Shown here in pieces: positions 20,898 to 28,292 of a DNA stretch of 33,417 bases (its first letter is position 1; each line of letters begins with the position of its first letter). The position numbers and the translations under genes were made by a program. Origin of the DNA: Streptomyces odontomachi (GTDB lineage Bacteria > Actinomycetota > Actinomycetes > Streptomycetales > Streptomycetaceae); assembly GCF_024435355.1 (NCBI RefSeq), contig NZ_JAMJWG010000044.1:1-33417 (forward strand). Reading direction: 5' to 3'. The notes below the pieces were generated by a model. It was not told the DNA's origin. It saw only the letters and a program-made list of their open reading frames with translations, and ran no database searches.

Positions 20898-21921
20898 GCC
20901 GACCGAGCCGAGCACCCGGCCGTCCGAGGCGAACGGGCCGTCCCGCATCCCGGTCACGGCGCGCCTCGGTGTCCTCAAGACCTACAAGCTGTACATCGGG
21001 GGCAAGTTCCCCCGTAGTGAGAGCGGCCGGGTGTACGAGGTGACAGCAGCGACATCAGCCGCCGGAGCGGCGGGCGAGGGCAGGTGGCTGGCGAACGCGC
21101 CGCGTGCCTCCCGCAAGGACGCGCGGGACGCGGTGGTCGCCGCGCGCAAGGCGTTCGGCGGGTGGTCCGGCGCCACCGCGTACAACCGCGGCCAGATCCT
21201 CTACCGCATCGCGGAGATGCTGGAGGGCCGCCGCGAGCAGTTCGTCCGGGAGGTCGCCGACGCGGAGGGCCTCTCGCCCCAGGAAGCGGAAGGCCGGGTC
21301 GACGCGGCGATCGACCGGTGGGTCTGGTACGCGGGGTGGACCGACAAGATCGCGCAGGTGGTGGGCGGCGGCAACCCGGTCGCCGGCCCGTTCTTCAACC
21401 TCTCCACCCCGGAGCCGACCGGCGTGGTGGCGGTGCTCGCCCCGCAGGAGTCGTCCTTCCTGGGCCTGGTCTCCGTCCTCGCACCGGTGATCGCGACCGG
21501 CAACACGGCCGTGCTGGTCGCCGCCGAGCGCGCCCCGCTGCCCGCCCTGTCACTGGGCGAGGTGCTGGCCACCTCGGACCTGCCCGGCGGCGTGGTCAAC
21601 GTCCTCTCGGGTCGCACCGCGGAGATCGCCACCCCGCTCGCCGCGCACCAGGACGTCAACGCGATCGACCTGACGGGCGCGGCAGGGGACCCGGCGCTGG
21701 CCAAGGAGTTGGAGACCGCGGCCGCTGAGAACCTGAAGCGGGTCCTGCGTCCACACCCTGTGGACAACGCCGGCAACGCCGGCAACGCCGACGACGCCGG
21801 CGGCACGGGCAGCCCCGACTGGACCGCCGACCCCGGCACCGGCCGTCTGACGGCGTTCCTGGAGACGAAGACGGTCTGGCATCCGACGGGCGCACTGGGG
21901 GTGTCGGGTTCGTCGTACTGA
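20890..21921 (+). CDS. Truncated ALDH-family protein lacking catalytic residues
   Basis: The 343-residue protein keeps only the N-terminal ALDH part: YIGGKFPRSESGRVYEV, the helical region, then VVAVLAPQESSFLGLVSVLAPVIATGNT (the Rossmann stretch) and LPGGVVNVLSGR. It stops being ALDH-like at LAKELETAAAENLKRVLRP, where LELGG with the general base Glu should come. The catalytic Cys domain is absent. A repetitive NAGNAGNADDAGG linker and a 45-residue tail end it. ATG 20890 lies inside the upstream gene (8-bp overlap), so translation is coupled. The frame is intact and the stop is followed at once by a strong terminator, so this is a deliberate short gene, perhaps a regulatory partner of the full enzyme; that role is inferred. 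Confidence 0.88.
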   Translation: MSEPTEPSTRPSEANGPSRIPVTARLGVLKTYKLYIGGKFPRSESGRVYEVTAATSAAGAAGEGRWLANAPRASRKDARDAVVAARKAFGGWSGATAYNRGQILYRIAEMLEGRREQFVREVADAEGLSPQEAEGRVDAAIDRWVWYAGWTDKIAQVVGGGNPVAGPFFNLSTPEPTGVVAVLAPQESSFLGLVSVLAPVIATGNTAVLVAAERAPLPALSLGEVLATSDLPGGVVNVLSGRTAEIATPLAAHQDVNAIDLTGAAGDPALAKELETAAAENLKRVLRPHPVDNAGNAGNADDAGGTGSPDWTADPGTGRLTAFLETKTVWHPTGALGVSGSSY

Positions 21922-21936
21922 ACCGACGGCCCCTGG

Positions 21937-21973
21937 CCCCTGGCCGCCCGTCGTCCCGGCGGGCGGCCAGGGG
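21937..21973 (+). terminator. Terminator of the deoC-ALDH operon
   Basis: A perfect 13-bp stem (CCCCTGGCCGCCC at 21937-21949 with its complement at 21961-21973) encloses an 11-nt loop, 16 bp after the stop codon. There is no U-tract. Confidence 0.8.
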
Positions 21974-22141
21974 TACGCACTCAACAACGCCCGTAGGGCG
22001 ACAGGGCTCCGGGTGCGGCGATGTCATCCGACGTTCTGCGTAACGCCATACGTACGACGCGTAGGTATCCACTTGCGCCCGGAACCAAAAGACGCCCCGC
22101 GGGCTCGGCGAGCGCACCGCCATGGCTCACACTGGACTTCC

Positions 22142-22810
22142 GTGACCTCCTCCCAACAAGCGACGGCGGCCAGGGTCCTGCTGCTGTGCGGCCCTTCCGG
22201 CTCCGGCAAGTCGTCCTTCGCCGCTCACAGCGGGCTGCCCGCGTTGTGCCTCGACGACTTCTACAAGGAGGGCGACGACCCGACGTTGCCACGGGTGCCG
22301 GGCACCTCGGACACCGACTGGGATTCGCCCGACTCCTGGGACGCCACCACCGCACTGGCGGCCATCGAGGAACTGTGCCGCACCGGGCGCACCCGCGTGC
22401 CGGTGTACGACATCGCACGCAGCGCACGGGTCGGCGAGGAGACCCTGGACATCGCGCGTGCGCCCCTGTTCATAGCGGAAGGCATCTTCGCCGCCGACAT
22501 CGTGGGACGCTGCCGGGCGCTCGGTGTGCTCGCGGACGCGCTCTGCCTGCGCGGCCGCCCGTCGACGACGTTCCGCCGCAGGCTGCTGCGGGACCTGCGG
22601 GAGGGCCGGAAGTCCACCGCTTTCCTGCTGCGCCGCGGCTGGCGACTGATGCGTGCGGAACGCTCCATCGTGGCCCGCCAGTCGGCGCTGGGCGCGTACC
22701 CGTGCGGCAAGGCGGAGGCTCTGGAGCGGGTGGCGGCGGCGACGGACCACTGCCGTGAGGGTGCCTCCCACGCCCTCAAGGCAGTGGGGGAGGCTCCCGC
22801 CCCGCAGTGA
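22142..22810 (+). CDS. Uridine kinase-like P-loop protein
   Basis: The 222-residue ATP-binding protein has a Walker A motif CGPSGSGKSS near residue 16, a LDDFYKEGDD segment typical of uridine/phosphoribulokinase relatives, YDIARSARVG and FIAEGIFAADI (Walker B-like). The basic helix TFRRRLLRDLREGRK corresponds to the lid. Uridine kinases make UMP from uridine, which fits next to the deo genes, but the C-terminal half is divergent and the substrate is not certain. GTG 22142 gives a start close to the P-loop; the frame is open upstream to 22013 without a good ribosome site. A terminator follows at 22890. Confidence 0.82.
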   Translation: MTSSQQATAARVLLLCGPSGSGKSSFAAHSGLPALCLDDFYKEGDDPTLPRVPGTSDTDWDSPDSWDATTALAAIEELCRTGRTRVPVYDIARSARVGEETLDIARAPLFIAEGIFAADIVGRCRALGVLADALCLRGRPSTTFRRRLLRDLREGRKSTAFLLRRGWRLMRAERSIVARQSALGAYPCGKAEALERVAAATDHCREGASHALKAVGEAPAPQ

Positions 22811-22821
22811 CCCGACCCGAT

Positions 22822-22859
22822 GAGTGGTCCGGGCGCCCGACGAGTGGTCCGGGCGCCCG
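22822..22859. repeat. 18-bp direct repeat with palindromic core
   Basis: GAGTGGTCCGGGCGCCCG occurs at 22822-22839 and again at 22842-22859 (20-bp period). Each copy contains the palindrome CGGGCGCCCG, so each can form a small hairpin right after the kinase stop codon. Confidence 0.7.
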
Positions 22860-22889
22860 GGGGTGCACGGCGGCGCCGCGGACAGCACA

Positions 22890-22924
22890 CGGGACCGGAA
22901 GGACCCCCCGGCCCTCCGGTCCCG
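22890..22924 (+). terminator. Terminator after the uridine kinase-like gene
   Basis: CGGGACCGGA (22890-22899) pairs with TCCGGTCCCG (22915-22924), followed by CTTTC. It is the most terminator-like hairpin in this gap. Confidence 0.65.
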
Positions 22925-23183
22925 CTTTCACCCCCGGTTGTTCTCCCCGATGGATTCCCCCCGGTATCCCCCGGTTTGTTGTGCGTTCCCCCGTGTGTGG
23001 TGCTCCCCCGTGTCCCCCGTGCTCCCCTGGGCCGATGTCCCCCGTGGCCCCGGGGATCCCCCCGGATCTCCGTCGTGCTCCCCCGTGGAGATCCGTGTGA
23101 CGGTGAGGTGTCCGCCGCTCCCCCAGGTGCGGCGGCGCTCCCCCATCACGTCCCCCGTGCGGGCCTTCGGCGATCCCCCCAGA
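22903..23183 (-). repeat. C-run tract (G-quadruplex-prone on the minus strand)
   Basis: About fourteen runs of five or more C occur in 280 bp, many inside a recurring TCCCCCGTG motif, while long G runs are nearly absent from the plus strand. At 23005-23043 four runs of four to five C are separated by 4, 5 and 11 nt, so the minus strand, which is the 3' side of the sigQ transcript, could form a G-quadruplex. It has no gene. Confidence 0.7.
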
Positions 23184-23203
23184 CCGCCGGTGGCCCTGTT
23201 CCT

Positions 23204-23965
23204 TCAGGCGACGAGTTCGCCGAAGGACTCTTCCTGGTCACGGCCGAAGCTGAGGACCTCGTCCTCGCGCAGCCGGCGGAGCGACCGCCAGATGCTGGAC
23301 TTCACCGTGCCGACACTGATGTCGAGGATGTCCGCGATCTCCGGGTCCGTGCGGCCCTCGTAGTAGCGCAGGACCAGCATGGTGCGCTGGAGTTCGGGCA
23401 GCCGCGCGAGCGCCTGCCACAGCACCGCACGCAGTTCCGTGCCGCGCATCGCGTCCGTGTCACCGGCCGTCTCGGGCAGTTCCTCGGTCGGGTACTCGTT
23501 GAGCTTGCGCCGGCGCCAGGCGCTGATGTGCAGGTTCGTCATGGTGCGGCGCAGGTAACCGCCGACGGCGGCCTTGTCGCTGATGCGGTCCCACGCCTTG
23601 TACGTCGAGAACAGTGCGCTCTGCAGCAGATCTTCGGCCTCGAAGCGATCGCCGGTCAGGTGGTACGCGGTGGCGTACAGGGAGGCGCGGCGCTCCTGGA
23701 CGTAGGCGGTGAACGCCGCTTCGGCGTCCGCCTGCGCCTGGGAGCTCCGCTCCCCCTTGCCCTCCCCGTACGCGGCTCCCCCCAGAGCCTGCCCCTCGTG
23801 TGCGTCAACCACCGTCATGTAGTTGGTGTGCTGACGCCCGGTGCCGCGAGCGCACCCCCGCCCGCTCACGGCACCGGACTTCTCATGCTTCCCGGCGCTC
23901 CGGGGCATGGCGTCGTGCAGCCGCGTCACGACCGCGCTTGTCGCGGTGCTGTGCAGCGTGTTCAT
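23204..23965 (-). CDS. sigQ: ECF RNA polymerase sigma factor SigQ
   Basis: The 253-residue sigma factor (SigE-like ECF family) directs RNA polymerase to a dedicated promoter set. After about 80 non-conserved residues it has sigma region 2 (RASLYATAYHLTGDRFEAED, LLQSALFSTYKAWDRI, YLRRTMTNLHISAWRRRKL) and region 4 (LARLPELQRTMLVLRYYEGR, DPEIADILDISVGTVKSSIW). The sequence closely matches my memory of S. coelicolor SigQ, which begins MN-LHST and ends SFGELVA. ATG 23965 is chosen on that basis; ATG 24031 is in frame but adds 22 residues. No anti-sigma gene of the zinc type is adjacent. The AfsQ1 box at 24049-24064 lies 84 bp upstream of the start. Confidence 0.93.
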   Translation of the reverse strand: MNTLHSTATSAVVTRLHDAMPRSAGKHEKSGAVSGRGCARGTGRQHTNYMTVVDAHEGQALGGAAYGEGKGERSSQAQADAEAAFTAYVQERRASLYATAYHLTGDRFEAEDLLQSALFSTYKAWDRISDKAAVGGYLRRTMTNLHISAWRRRKLNEYPTEELPETAGDTDAMRGTELRAVLWQALARLPELQRTMLVLRYYEGRTDPEIADILDISVGTVKSSIWRSLRRLREDEVLSFGRDQEESFGELVA

Positions 23966-24048
23966 CTCGCGCCCCCCGTCGGTGGAGTTCCGGTTCCTGC
24001 TGTGCCCAAAAGATTGCCGGGGGGAGTTCATGGCGGTGTCCGCCGACT

Positions 24049-24064
24049 GTCACAGGCCTGTCAC
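24049..24064. promoter_or_regulatory. AfsQ1 binding site upstream of sigQ
   Basis: GTCAC-AGGCCT-GTCAC matches exactly the published S. coelicolor AfsQ1 consensus GTnAC-n6-GTnAC, and sigQ is a known AfsQ1 target there. Here it lies between sigQ and the divergent MEDS gene, so it could act on either. Confidence 0.8.
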
Positions 24065-24125
24065 AGGGGTCGTCGCCCACCGTGCGGGCACGTCGACGAG
24101 GCGGGGCCGGGGCTTCGGCCCAGGG

Positions 24126-24160
24126 CCGTACCCGTGGCGTAAAGTCCTGTCCAGGTACGG
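24126..24160 (+). promoter_or_regulatory. Promoter of the MEDS gene flanked by CCGTACC/GGTACGG
   Basis: TAAAGT at 24140-24145 is a good -10. It is enclosed by an inverted repeat CCGTACC (24126-24132) and GGTACGG (24154-24160), an arrangement suited to a dimeric repressor. The start codon lies about 75 bp further on. Confidence 0.4.
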
Positions 24161-24232
24161 GACGCCTCCTTCTGGCCCGCAGTTCCCACAGCGCACGAGG
24201 AACCCCGGCCCGGAGGCGAGCGGGGTGGCACG

Positions 24233-25165
24233 GTGATGCAGACGGCGGACGACCAGGGGTTCGTCCACCCCGCGCTGTTCTACCGCGGCCGGCGGCAGTA
24301 CGTGGCGGCCACGGTGCCGTTCGTGCGGGACGGGCTGGCTGCGGGAGAGCCGGTGGCCGTGGCCGCGCCCCCGGCGCAGGTGGCGTGGCTCCGTGACGCC
24401 CTGGGTGCGCCGGCGGACCGGGTGCGCTTCCTCGACATGACGGTGGCCGGGCGCAACCCGGGGCGGATCATCCCCGACGTGCTCCGCGCGTTCGCCGACG
24501 CCACTCCAGCAGGGCGGGTGCGGATCATCGGCGAGCCGATCTGGCCCGGCCGCACCGTCGCGGAGTACCCGGCATGCGCCCAGCACGAGGCGCTGATCAA
24601 CGCGGCGTTCGACGGCCGCGCGGTGTCCATACTGTGCCCGTACGACGCGGCCGGCCTTCCGGAGCGCGCCCTGGCCGACGCCCGGGCCACCCACCCGCTG
24701 CTCCTCGACGAGCACGGTGCCACGGTCTCCGGCGGCTACGACCCGTGGGGGATCGTGGCGCGCTACAACGAGCCGCTGCCGGTGCCGCCCGGGGCGGCCA
24801 CCGTCCCCTTCGTCGGCGAGGGGCAGCTCAGCGACGCACGCCGGTTCGCGGTGCGGCACGGGGCGACGCTGGGCCTGTCGGGGGTACGGCTGGAGGACCT
24901 CGCGATGGTGGTGGCGGAGCTGACCACCAACTCCGTGCTGCACGGTGCGGGCTCGGGGACGCTGGCGCTGTGGGCGGCGGACGGGCAGGTGGTGTGCCAG
25001 GTCCACGACGCCGGGCGGCTGACCGACCCGCTCGCGGGCCGCCACCCGGCGGCTCCCGCGCAGCCGGGCGGGCGCGGACTGCTCCTGGTCAACCGGCTGG
25101 CCGACCTGGTGCGCAGCCATACCGGGGAGAGCGGTACCGTCATCCGCTGCTACCTCACGCCCTGA
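24233..25165 (+). CDS. MEDS-domain sensor with anti-sigma type HATPase (RsbW-like)
   Basis: The 310-residue protein combines an N-terminal MEDS (DcmR sensory) domain, about 10-180 (FVHPALFYRGRRQYVAATV, IIGEPIWPGRT, LCPYDAAGLPERAL), with a C-terminal GHKL ATPase, about 205-308. The ATPase has the N-box VVAELTTNSVLHG, the G1 box VHDAGRLTDP and the G2 box GGRGLLLVNRLAD. There is no phosphoacceptor histidine domain, so it is of the RsbW serine-kinase type, not a two-component kinase. MEDS domains are predicted to sense small hydrocarbon derivatives. It would phosphorylate a STAS antagonist such as the product 105 bp downstream. The start is GTG 24233 or ATG 24236. Target sigma factor unknown. Confidence 0.88.
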   Translation: MMQTADDQGFVHPALFYRGRRQYVAATVPFVRDGLAAGEPVAVAAPPAQVAWLRDALGAPADRVRFLDMTVAGRNPGRIIPDVLRAFADATPAGRVRIIGEPIWPGRTVAEYPACAQHEALINAAFDGRAVSILCPYDAAGLPERALADARATHPLLLDEHGATVSGGYDPWGIVARYNEPLPVPPGAATVPFVGEGQLSDARRFAVRHGATLGLSGVRLEDLAMVVAELTTNSVLHGAGSGTLALWAADGQVVCQVHDAGRLTDPLAGRHPAAPAQPGGRGLLLVNRLADLVRSHTGESGTVIRCYLTP

Positions 25166-25252
25166 TTCATCCCGATACGAGGGATTCCGGAAGGTGACAT
25201 ATCCGACAGAGTCGGCACCTCACAAGGAGGTAGGCAGCACTCCGCTTCAGTT

Positions 25253-25258
25253 GGGTAT
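25253..25258 (+). promoter_or_regulatory. GGGTAT, SigB-type -10 before the STAS gene
   Basis: GGGTAT matches the -10 of Streptomyces SigB-family promoters (GNNTN-N14-16-GGGTAY) and is 11 nt before the ATG. I could not find a good -35 at the right spacing, so this is tentative. Confidence 0.35.
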
Positions 25259-25269
25259 AGATAGGAACC

Positions 25270-25644
25270 ATGGACGCTATGCAACGTGCGGAGGTGGACA
25301 GGTTCCCCGTCGGGGAGTCGGCTTCGGGTTCCGTCGGTGCCCAGTACGCGGCCGGCCCCGCCTGGGTGGTCGAGGCGCGGGGCGACATGGACCTGCACGG
25401 CATCGAGCCGCTCGCCACGGCCCTCACCCATGCCGCTGAGACCCACTCGCTGGTGGTGCTGGACGCCTCCGGCGTCTCCTTCGGCGACTCCGCCTTCCTC
25501 AACCTGCTGCTGAGGGTCCAGCAGAGCACCACCCTGCGGCTGGCGGCACTGCCGGCCCAGCTCCGCCGCATGTTGCAGATCAGCGGCGCCGACGCCGTCC
25601 TGAACATCCACCCCACCGTGGCGGACGCCACGGCCGCCGGCTGA
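25270..25644 (+). CDS. STAS-domain anti-sigma factor antagonist
   Basis: The 124-residue protein is of the SpoIIAA/RsbV type. Unphosphorylated antagonists bind anti-sigma kinases and free the sigma factor. After about 25 residues the STAS domain has WVVEARGDMDLHGIEPL, the strand LVVLDASGVSFGDSAFLNLL with the phosphorylatable serine in the GDSAF turn, and a C-terminal helix. The AGGAA just before the ATG is a ribosome site. It lies between the MEDS-HATPase and the phosphatase gene (opposite strand), so it is the natural shared substrate of that kinase and phosphatase; this is inferred from position and family. Confidence 0.9.
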   Translation: MDAMQRAEVDRFPVGESASGSVGAQYAAGPAWVVEARGDMDLHGIEPLATALTHAAETHSLVVLDASGVSFGDSAFLNLLLRVQQSTTLRLAALPAQLRRMLQISGADAVLNIHPTVADATAAG

Positions 25645-25758
25645 GCCCCGCCCCGGAGCGGCAGCGTACCGGTGCACGACGCGCCACGGACCGCCGGACG
25701 CCCAGCCGGCCGGGGCTCGACCGCCAGCCGGGCGTCGACGGTCACCCGGGCTCGACGG

Positions 25759-27309
25759 TCAGGCGGGGAAGCGGACCACGAGCAGCGCCCGGTCGTCGGG
25801 CAGTTCGGCCTCGGGCTGCTGGTGCAGCAGCAGCGCGCAGATCTCCTTGGCGTCCAGGCCGACGGTGGTCGGGGACAGCTGGGCCAGCCGCTCCAGGCCG
25901 ACGTCGAGGATCTCGCCGCGGCGCTCCACCAGACCGTCGGTGTAGAGCACCAGGGCGGCACCTTCCGGGATGGTGACCTCCGCCTCGACCCAGTGCACCT
26001 CACCGACCGGGCCCAGCGGCGGCGCCAGCGCGTCTTCCAGGTAGCGGCCGGAGCCGTCGGGCCCGATGAGCAACAGGGGCGGATGGCCGGCCCGGGCGTA
26101 GCTCAGCGTGCGGGTGGAGCGCCGGTAGACGGCGTAGCAGGCGGTGGCCATCAGCCACTCGTGGTAGGTGACGAGGAAGTCGTTCAGCTCCTGGAGGACC
26201 GCGGCCGGATGCCGCCCGCTGCGCCGTGCGATGCTGCGCAACGCGGTGCTGATCTGTGCCATGGAGGTGGCCTGCGCCACTCCGTGGCCGGCGACGTCGC
26301 CGATGGTCAGGCCGATGGTGTCGTCGTCCAGCAGGTGTACGTCGTACCAGTCGCCGCCGACGTCGACCATGTGCGTGCCGGGGGCGTAACCGCCTGCGAT
26401 GTCGAGGCCGGACACCTCCGGAAGGTCCGGCAGCAGGCTGCGCTGGAGGCGCTCGGCGAGGCGGTGCTCGTGCTCGAACAGCCCGGCGCGCCGCACCGCC
26501 TGGGCGATCTGCAACGCCACGGCGGTGGCACGCTCGTCGTCCCACCGGGTGACCGGGGCCGGCGTCGCGCACAGGTAGCCGAGGGTGATCCCCTCGGCGA
26601 CCAACGGCACCCTTGTGAAGGGCCGGTCGACGGCCGTGGACGCCTTCGGTGCGTCCAGGTCGGCGAACCCGACGGCGGGCAGCGCCGGCTTCTCCTGGGG
26701 GTTCAGCGGCGGGACGATGCGCTGGCTGTGCAGTTCGAGGCCGACCGTGCTGGCGTCCAGCACCTGCGGGGCGCACTTGTGCACCGCCTCGCACACCTCT
26801 TGGAGGTTGCCGGCGGCGGCCAGTGCGGCGGTGAGCCGGTAGAGGCGCTGCATCTGTTCACGCGCCTGCTGCTCGGCGGTCAGCAGCTTGCGCTCCTCGG
26901 CGGCCATCGCCCGCCGGTGGACGATCTGTTGTTCCTGAAGGCGCAGCTGGTCGCTCAGGGCCACGAACCGGTCGAACTTCAGCGGCCACAGGAACAGCTG
27001 CACCGCCGTCTCCGGCCCCTCCCACCAGGCGGCGCGCGCCCCGTGCACGCGGAACCGCACCGTCTCCCCGTCCTTGTCGGGAACCACCAGGACACCCGGC
27101 AACGGATGGCCGCTGAGCGCGAACTGCCGCAACCGATCGCGCAGCTCGGGTCCGTGCAGGGACAGCCGCGTCAACTCCGCGCCCCTGCGCAGGCAGTCGG
27201 CGGCCCGGGCAGCGGCCGGATTCGCCACCAGCACGCGCCCCGAGACGGTGCAGACGACAAGCGGGTGGGGCAACAGCTTGGCGATGGCTCCGAAGAGCGC
27301 CTCGCTCAT
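25759..27309 (-). CDS. PAS-GAF-PP2C serine phosphatase (SpoIIE/RsbU type)
   Basis: The 516-residue protein has a PAS domain (about 5-110, LLPHPLVVCTVSGRVLVANP) and a helical linker rich in Glu/Gln/Arg (about 118-165). A GAF domain follows (about 170-300), then a PP2C/SpoIIE phosphatase domain (about 310-516) with GGDWYDVHLLDDD, IGDVAGHG, ARAGHPPLLL and LVLYTDGLVERR, whose Asp residues bind Mn2+. It would dephosphorylate a STAS antagonist and so activate a sigma factor in response to signals at PAS and GAF. ATG 27309 is one nucleotide after the TGA of the MetOD1 gene, so translation is coupled; the frame is open 20 codons further upstream, but that would overlap the neighbour. It ends convergently with the STAS gene. 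Confidence 0.92.
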   Translation of the reverse strand: MSEALFGAIAKLLPHPLVVCTVSGRVLVANPAAARAADCLRRGAELTRLSLHGPELRDRLRQFALSGHPLPGVLVVPDKDGETVRFRVHGARAAWWEGPETAVQLFLWPLKFDRFVALSDQLRLQEQQIVHRRAMAAEERKLLTAEQQAREQMQRLYRLTAALAAAGNLQEVCEAVHKCAPQVLDASTVGLELHSQRIVPPLNPQEKPALPAVGFADLDAPKASTAVDRPFTRVPLVAEGITLGYLCATPAPVTRWDDERATAVALQIAQAVRRAGLFEHEHRLAERLQRSLLPDLPEVSGLDIAGGYAPGTHMVDVGGDWYDVHLLDDDTIGLTIGDVAGHGVAQATSMAQISTALRSIARRSGRHPAAVLQELNDFLVTYHEWLMATACYAVYRRSTRTLSYARAGHPPLLLIGPDGSGRYLEDALAPPLGPVGEVHWVEAEVTIPEGAALVLYTDGLVERRGEILDVGLERLAQLSPTTVGLDAKEICALLLHQQPEAELPDDRALLVVRFPA

Positions 27310-27310
27310 C

Positions 27311-27862
27311 TCAACCGCCCGGCGTCGCAGCATCCTCCTGCGACACTTCGCCGTAGTACTCCCGGCCACGCTCCTGAACGGCCTCGTCCTGCTGCGGCGC
27401 GAGGTGCACCACCACCCGGCACCCCGCAGCGCCCCGCGCGATGGTCTCCTGCAACTCCACCTGCGCGTAGCCCAGGTGACGGGCGGCGATGGTACCGAAC
27501 ATGTTCGACGTCATCATGCACATCGACTCGCGCCCGAGCACCTTCTCCGCGAACGGGCAGCTGCGGCTGCCGAGCACGATCCTCTCCTCGTCCACGGAGA
27601 TCACGTAGAAGTCGCCCTTGATCCGCTGCTTGAGGTCGACCAGCACCTCGGCCACCTGCTCGCGGCTGAACCGCTCGATGCCCAGGGCCGCGGTGTAGGA
27701 GGCGTTGATCTGCTCGCCGACCGACTGGCCGACCAGCGATATGTAGCCCGAGGCCTCTTCCAGGCCCACCACCGACTCCAGGGAGGTCGCGAGCTCGCGT
27801 ACCAGGGTGCGCATGAACGCATCCCGGTCCAGCTCCACGTCGGCCCGTATGGTCCGCCTCAC
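27311..27862 (-). CDS. Methanogen output domain 1 (MetOD1) protein
   Basis: The 183-residue protein has an N-terminal helix (LDRDAFMRTLVRELATSLES), VVGLEEASGYISLVGQSVG, FSREQVAEVLVDLKQRIKG and a beta-rich core with three cysteines in GSRSCPF, SMCMMTSNMF and AAGCRVVVHL. I recognise it as the MetOD1 family, which is related to small-molecule-binding V4R-like folds; the spaced cysteines suggest a metal or redox site. GTG 27862 is chosen for the strong GGGGAGGTGGA ribosome site; the frame continues upstream through low-complexity sequence only. It is the first gene of a two-gene operon with the phosphatase and is divergent from afsQ1. It is probably an input or modulator of the phosphatase. Confidence 0.85.
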   Translation of the reverse strand: MRRTIRADVELDRDAFMRTLVRELATSLESVVGLEEASGYISLVGQSVGEQINASYTAALGIERFSREQVAEVLVDLKQRIKGDFYVISVDEERIVLGSRSCPFAEKVLGRESMCMMTSNMFGTIAARHLGYAQVELQETIARGAAGCRVVVHLAPQQDEAVQERGREYYGEVSQEDAATPGG

Positions 27863-28292
27863 CGACTCCACCTCCCCTGTCCCGTCTGCGCGGCCGTACC
27901 GCCGTCCGGATTGTCGCACGCCGCTTTCACGGCGGCGGGTCTGTAGCGATCCATGGGTCGTCCCGTCGGCAGTTCGGGGGGAGCCGTCCGCCGCGGCCTG
28001 CGCCGTGCCGACGTTCCCGATCTCGTCGCGTACACGCCGTGCACCGGCGACCACTCCGGGTGCCTGGGAGTGGCTGTTGCCCAGTTCCCCTTATTCGCCG
28101 GTTCGAACGCGGGAGAGGGGAAACAGCCGAGTCGTACCGGTGATCCGTCTCACGTACCGCCTGTCCCACGGCTCTGGTCAGGTCGGCAGCGGGCCACGGC
28201 GGTGCAGGTGAGAGGGGTAAGAAGGGTGCGCAGGGGACTGGGAGCGGTACAACAGTCGAAACCGCACCGCCCCATAGGTCAGAATGGCGTCT
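27863..28292 (+). promoter_or_regulatory. Divergent control region between MetOD1 and afsQ1
   Basis: About 430 bp with no credible gene. Near its end CAGAAT (28280-28285) lies 7 nt before GTG 28293 and fits a leaderless afsQ1 promoter. I found no GTnAC-n6-GTnAC box here, so direct autoregulation by AfsQ1 is not visible. Confidence 0.45.

Noticed and set aside
23001..23200. Coding gene in the C-run tract
   Set aside because: Frames translate to Pro/Arg/Gly monotony without a start signal or family resemblance.
27863..28054. 64-residue upstream extension of the MetOD1 protein
   Set aside because: The extra sequence is low complexity, and GTG 27862 has a strong ribosome site and fits the family length.
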